Shown here one piece after another: positions 60,920-64,000 of a DNA stretch of 64,000 nucleotides; positions within the stretch are counted from its first letter, which is position 1; the number at the start of each line of letters is the position of its first letter. Under the pieces are notes generated by a model. That model did not search any database and had not been told where the DNA came from. It saw only the letters and a list, made by a program, of their open reading frames with translations. Origin of the DNA: Limnephilus marmoratus (taxonomy: Eukaryota; Arthropoda; Insecta; Trichoptera; Limnephilidae); the NCBI GenBank assembly GCA_917880885.1, contig OU862910.1, forward strand, positions 11,234,710 to 11,298,709. The letters are read 5' to 3'. The translations under genes were made by a program, and so were the position numbers.

Positions 60920-61646
60920 CAGGGCCGGATTAACCATGTCGGGGCCCCTAGGCAATCCACGTCTCGGGGCCCCTTTACCAATGGCGGACTAGGTGTGGGG
61001 GTAAGGTTTTAAAACTTTTAAGGAGCAAAAGTAACGAAGTTACAGTGTTTCAAGCAACTGGCCCCCATGCTCGATTCAACTACATTTCGAGTATAAAAAA
61101 ATTTAAATCAGTTTCTCGCAAACAACATTTCTGTGAACATCAAAACTCAAAATCTTGACTTGACATGACCGATGCTTTTGAAATTTTGTACACTATTTCT
61201 ACACATAAATCAACAGGTAGTCAGGGGGAGTTTTTTTTTACCATTTTAATAACAAATTCACCGACTTTTTTTTAACTAAAATCGCTTTTTTCACTTCAAA
61301 ATGCTGCCAAATATAAAAAAAAAATCTAAAAAGAACCCCCTCTGACTACCTAGGAAAACATAATATAAGTGGGCATACATTAATTACGTGAGCAGTTTTT
61401 TTCCAATAACCCCCCCCCCCCCCTTCCCCTTATAATTGGTTGTTTTCTTTAATGCGTGTACATAATGTTATTAACCTGTAAATCTTCCTAATAATAAAAA
61501 ATTTAAACATCTTGAAAGCTGACTTTTTCCGAAACTTCGTTGCTCACTAATTGAAGCAAGTCATTTTTTCTCGGGGCGCGGGGCCCCTACCCAATGCGGG
61601 GCCCCTAGGCAGTTGCCTACTCTGCCTTAGGGATAATCCGGTACTG
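60920..61646. mobile_element. hAT element, perfect 8-bp duplication
   Basis: ACCATAAT flanks both ends (60912-60919, 61647-61654). Termini CAGGGCCGGATTAACC and, inverted, CAGTACCGGATTATCC, with GGGGCCCCTAGGCA inside each. This terminus type is a widespread hAT group. An inner palindrome GTAGTCAGGGGGAG...CCCCCTCTGACTAC lies at 61211-61350 and a C14 run near 61411-61424. No transposase. Confidence 0.88.
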
Positions 61647-62279
61647 ACCATAATAATATCGAAATACTCCCCACCTTCGCGTGCGACGCATACGCTTCCA
61701 GTAGATTTGAATTTAGTGACGCCAGAGCCGTAAGTTTTAAATTTCAAATTTTTAAAGTTAAATTTCTGTAAGTAAATTCATTTCAATTTTTTGCGGACCT
61801 CTCTGACCCATAGTCAGTAGGTACTTACGTGACTTTTTTAAAGTTGATTTTACTATATAAAAATAAACATTAACAACTTTACTAAAGTTGATAATGTATA
61901 GTTTATTCGAAACCCTGTTGAAATATAAAAATAAGAATGAGTACATTGTTTTTATTTAGTTTAATAGATAATGCAGACTGATTTCCGATCTCAAGTGATT
62001 TTAGCCAAAAATTATTATATAATATCTAATTGTCAAATATAAGTTACGAAACAATAAAAAAGTATTTTATTTTATTTTATTTAAAATGTTTTTAAATTTT
62101 TTAATAAATAATAATTTGGACCTCAAAATTTTCATAGATCTCTAATATAATAAACATTTAAAGTAACAGGCCGCCCAGGCCACCACGTCAGAGAATACGT
62201 AAAAAAATCACGTCAGTAGTTAAAGGTTAAGATGTCTAGTTTTATATGGAAATATTATTAGTGCACGAATGAATGTGTT
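61647..62279. other. AT-rich DNA, no gene seen
   Basis: No feature supported. Confidence 0.45.
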
Positions 62280-62700
62280 TTTTTTTTACATGAATACCGC
62301 ACAAGAGTCCCAACTGCTCCCGTCTAGAGCCAGTGGGACTATGGCATCCCCAATAGGGGTATGTTGTGAGGCTGAAGGTAGTGGAGAGGGGAAGGAGATA
62401 GGGAAGAGGAAGGTGGGAATAGTACTTGGCTATTCAGATCTGGTCACCAAACACGGCTAAAGCCATTTCGAGCAACGTTTCAATTCTGAATGGTGGTCTT
62501 ACACCAGGGCGATACTGAGAGTATCTTCCACTCTGGAACGTGCCGTAAATATACTATATATTATTTTGAATGAATAAATTGTGAAATAACACAAATTAAT
62601 CAAATAAAATTTATTTGCCACGCCGGGATTCGATCCCGCGACCTTCGGAGTTCTAGTCAAGAGCCTTGCCGCTGGACTATGCCGGCCGTCTGTACAATGA
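62280..62700 (-). mobile_element. SINE type A with well-preserved tRNA-like head
   Basis: The minus-strand head GGCCGGCATAGTCCAGCGGC AAGG...CGCGGGATCGAATCCCGGCG (62622-62697) has A- and B-boxes and a perfect 5-bp T-arm stem, but the anticodon and acceptor arms do not pair well, so it is not a functional tRNA. Body ACGGCACGTTCC, TTTGGTGACCAGATCTGAAT, CATACCCCTATTGGGGATGC CATAG and tail GGGACTCTTGTGCGGTATTC ATGTAAAAAAAA follow. Confidence 0.85.
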
Positions 62701-62865
62701 TTTTGGAAGATAAAATAGCTTTTACAACAATCATCCACATATCCACGTACCTTTATAGAGTAAATCAAATTTGGTGTTGTTTATGAGAGGGGTGATATAA
62801 TATGTCAGCGTGATTTTTTGGATTTATTTTTATTCTTGATTTTGATCATTTTATTTTATTTTATA

Positions 62866-63086
62866 CTAGCTAGTTAGTTCCCCTTCCGCCTCCCCTTCCC
62901 CTCCCGCGTCCCCTTCCCATCATGCTTTCCCCCTCCATATTGCCCGATTTCCCTCTCCCGCTTCCCCCGTCCCGCGAACCCCCCTTCCGCGTTCCCCTCC
63001 CCAAACCCCATTCAACGCAATTGGATGAATGGTTTAGGGACCGCATAAGAGAGAAACAAAGAAACATTCATTTTTATACATTAAGA
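62866..63086 (-). mobile_element. Helitron-like element, G-rich family, short copy
   Basis: Minus strand begins A|TCTTAATGTATAAAAATGAATG and ends GGGGAACTAACTAGCTAG|T with a GGGGAACGCGGAAGGGGGGT TCGCGGGACGGGGG core, as at 56369-56895 but with most of the leader missing. Confidence 0.7.
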
Positions 63087-63190
63087 TTTTTGTTGTTTAC
63101 TTTTTTCATTTATGTTTTTTTTTTTAAATTTTTTAAGTACCTATTTAAAATAGTTCAGCGATACAAATAACTTGTAAAATATGATGTAAA

Positions 63191-63226
63191 AGCCCACTAG
63201 GGCGTTTAGTAAATAAATATCATCTC
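63191..63226 (+). repeat. LINE 3' tail, second copy
   Basis: AAAGCCCACTAGGGCGTTTA GTAAATAAATA; see 22066-22105. Confidence 0.55.
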
Positions 63227-64000
63227 ATACTCGTACAAATTGATGTCAAAACTGAGGCCAAAAGATGAACTAAGGAACGAACTATTTTTTAAATCCATAA
63301 ATGTATTTTTGTTTTCCCAATATTTAGTGGTGACGTTCCCAACTTCATGGTGAAGTGTATCTATCGATCTGTAGTAGAAATATAGAATAATAAAAACACA
63401 AACTCAAAATATAGCGTTTCTAGTAATACCATTGATGGCTAAGTTGTTTCCTTTCGCATATGCTCGTTGCTCATAAACAACGCATGTAACAGAAAGAGTG
63501 GTTACAAGAGAGCTCTCAGCGGCAGGACCATAATTATAATATTTTGCACACGTCTATTTTTCGTAGCGTTTCTCTTCGCAAGTAATTCTATACGATGGAA
63601 AAACCGTCACAATCGATATCACAGCGTGTTTTCAAAGATGACTTATGTGCAGATAGTATTTTATTCACTTACGAATTATAAAAAATAATACCGTTGCATA
63701 ATGTTGCATGAATCGTATTTAAGACAGGTGGGGACTGGTACTTCAACAGGTACCCACGCGGCATTGTCATAACCACTATCTGTTTCGTTTTGTCTTTATC
63801 ACTTCGTGACTCCGTTTTTTGATAAGATAACAATGAAATAATAAGATACCGCGTGTTTCGTGAGCGAAGGAGCGATCGCTCCGACGAAAGAAAATCTTGA
63901 AATAACTTCGCGCGAACAGGAAGCGATTGCAAAGCGGAAAGCATAATATATTTGTGTTAGGGTGGCAACACAACTAATTAAATAATCGAATTACATCTGA
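63227..64000. other. no gene seen
   Basis: Right edge of the window; overlapping minus ORFs 63669-63973 show no recognisable domain. Confidence 0.45.

Noticed and set aside
62622..62697. tRNA gene on the minus strand
   Set aside because: Good A/B boxes and T-arm, but poor anticodon and acceptor stems and a SINE body directly downstream; it is a SINE head.
1..64000. Bacterial-style operons, integrons or defence systems
   Set aside because: Composition, introns and transposon types show animal nuclear DNA; no such genes are present.

Overview
This 64 kb window is AT-rich animal nuclear DNA, almost certainly from an insect and probably a moth or butterfly. The pointers are spliced genes with GT..AG introns, a tRNA-headed SINE family, many small inverted-repeat transposons, Helitron-like ends (TC...CTAG|T) and repeated short GTAGGTAC-type words that are common in lepidopteran non-coding DNA. 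The order-level assignment is inference.

Only one protein-coding gene can be supported: a Rab32/Rab38-type small GTPase (the lightoid/Rab32 family) on the minus strand. Its stop is at 2352. Four shared exons (2352-2468, 4195-4338, 11428-11609, 17048-17264) encode the GTPase domain and a C-terminal CAC prenylation motif. A large GC-rich first exon (31540-32880) adds a 447-residue N-terminal extension and gives a 666-residue protein. A second small exon (55031-55198) opens with ATG, has an in-frame stop just upstream and ends in a phase-0 donor. It is best read as an alternative first coding exon giving a protein of about 275 residues. All junctions keep frame, and two introns fall inside GTP-binding motifs (G3 and G4).

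The rest is intron or flank filled with mobile and tandem DNA. From left to right: a Tc1/mariner-like MITE and a TAA-flanked MITE in the 3' flank (1-2200); a minus-strand LINE piece (2.6-3.2 kb); a 53-bp satellite array nested inside a ~135-bp minisatellite (4.7-7.7 kb); a possible THAP-type remnant (8.1 kb); a SINE (11.0-11.3 kb); a hAT element with a perfect 8-bp duplication (13.0-13.8 kb); two degenerate LINE ORF2 copies (14.3-15.6 and 19.6-21.6 kb); a 396-bp Harbinger-like element (17.6 kb); a GC-rich 76-bp minisatellite (22.3-22.75 kb); a third LINE piece (24.7-25.3 kb); a 465-bp fold-back element (26.3 kb); and a MITE with repeated TGTAGATATTAGT boxes (27.5 kb).

Right of the long first exon lie a CpG-rich presumed promoter (32.9-33.2 kb), mariner and hAT remnants (34.6-35.6 kb), a 292-bp tandem duplication (37.0-37.6 kb), further Harbinger-like MITEs (38.2, 45.1, 45.3 kb), two related SINE types, more LINE fragments, a fold-back element split by a Harbinger-like MITE (46.2-46.8 kb), at least five Helitron-like elements and a 727-bp hAT element with a perfect 8-bp duplication (60.9-61.6 kb). 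No CRISPR, operon, rRNA or convincing functional tRNA gene is present. Transposable-element classes come from termini, target-site duplications and translated motifs read by eye; no database was consulted.
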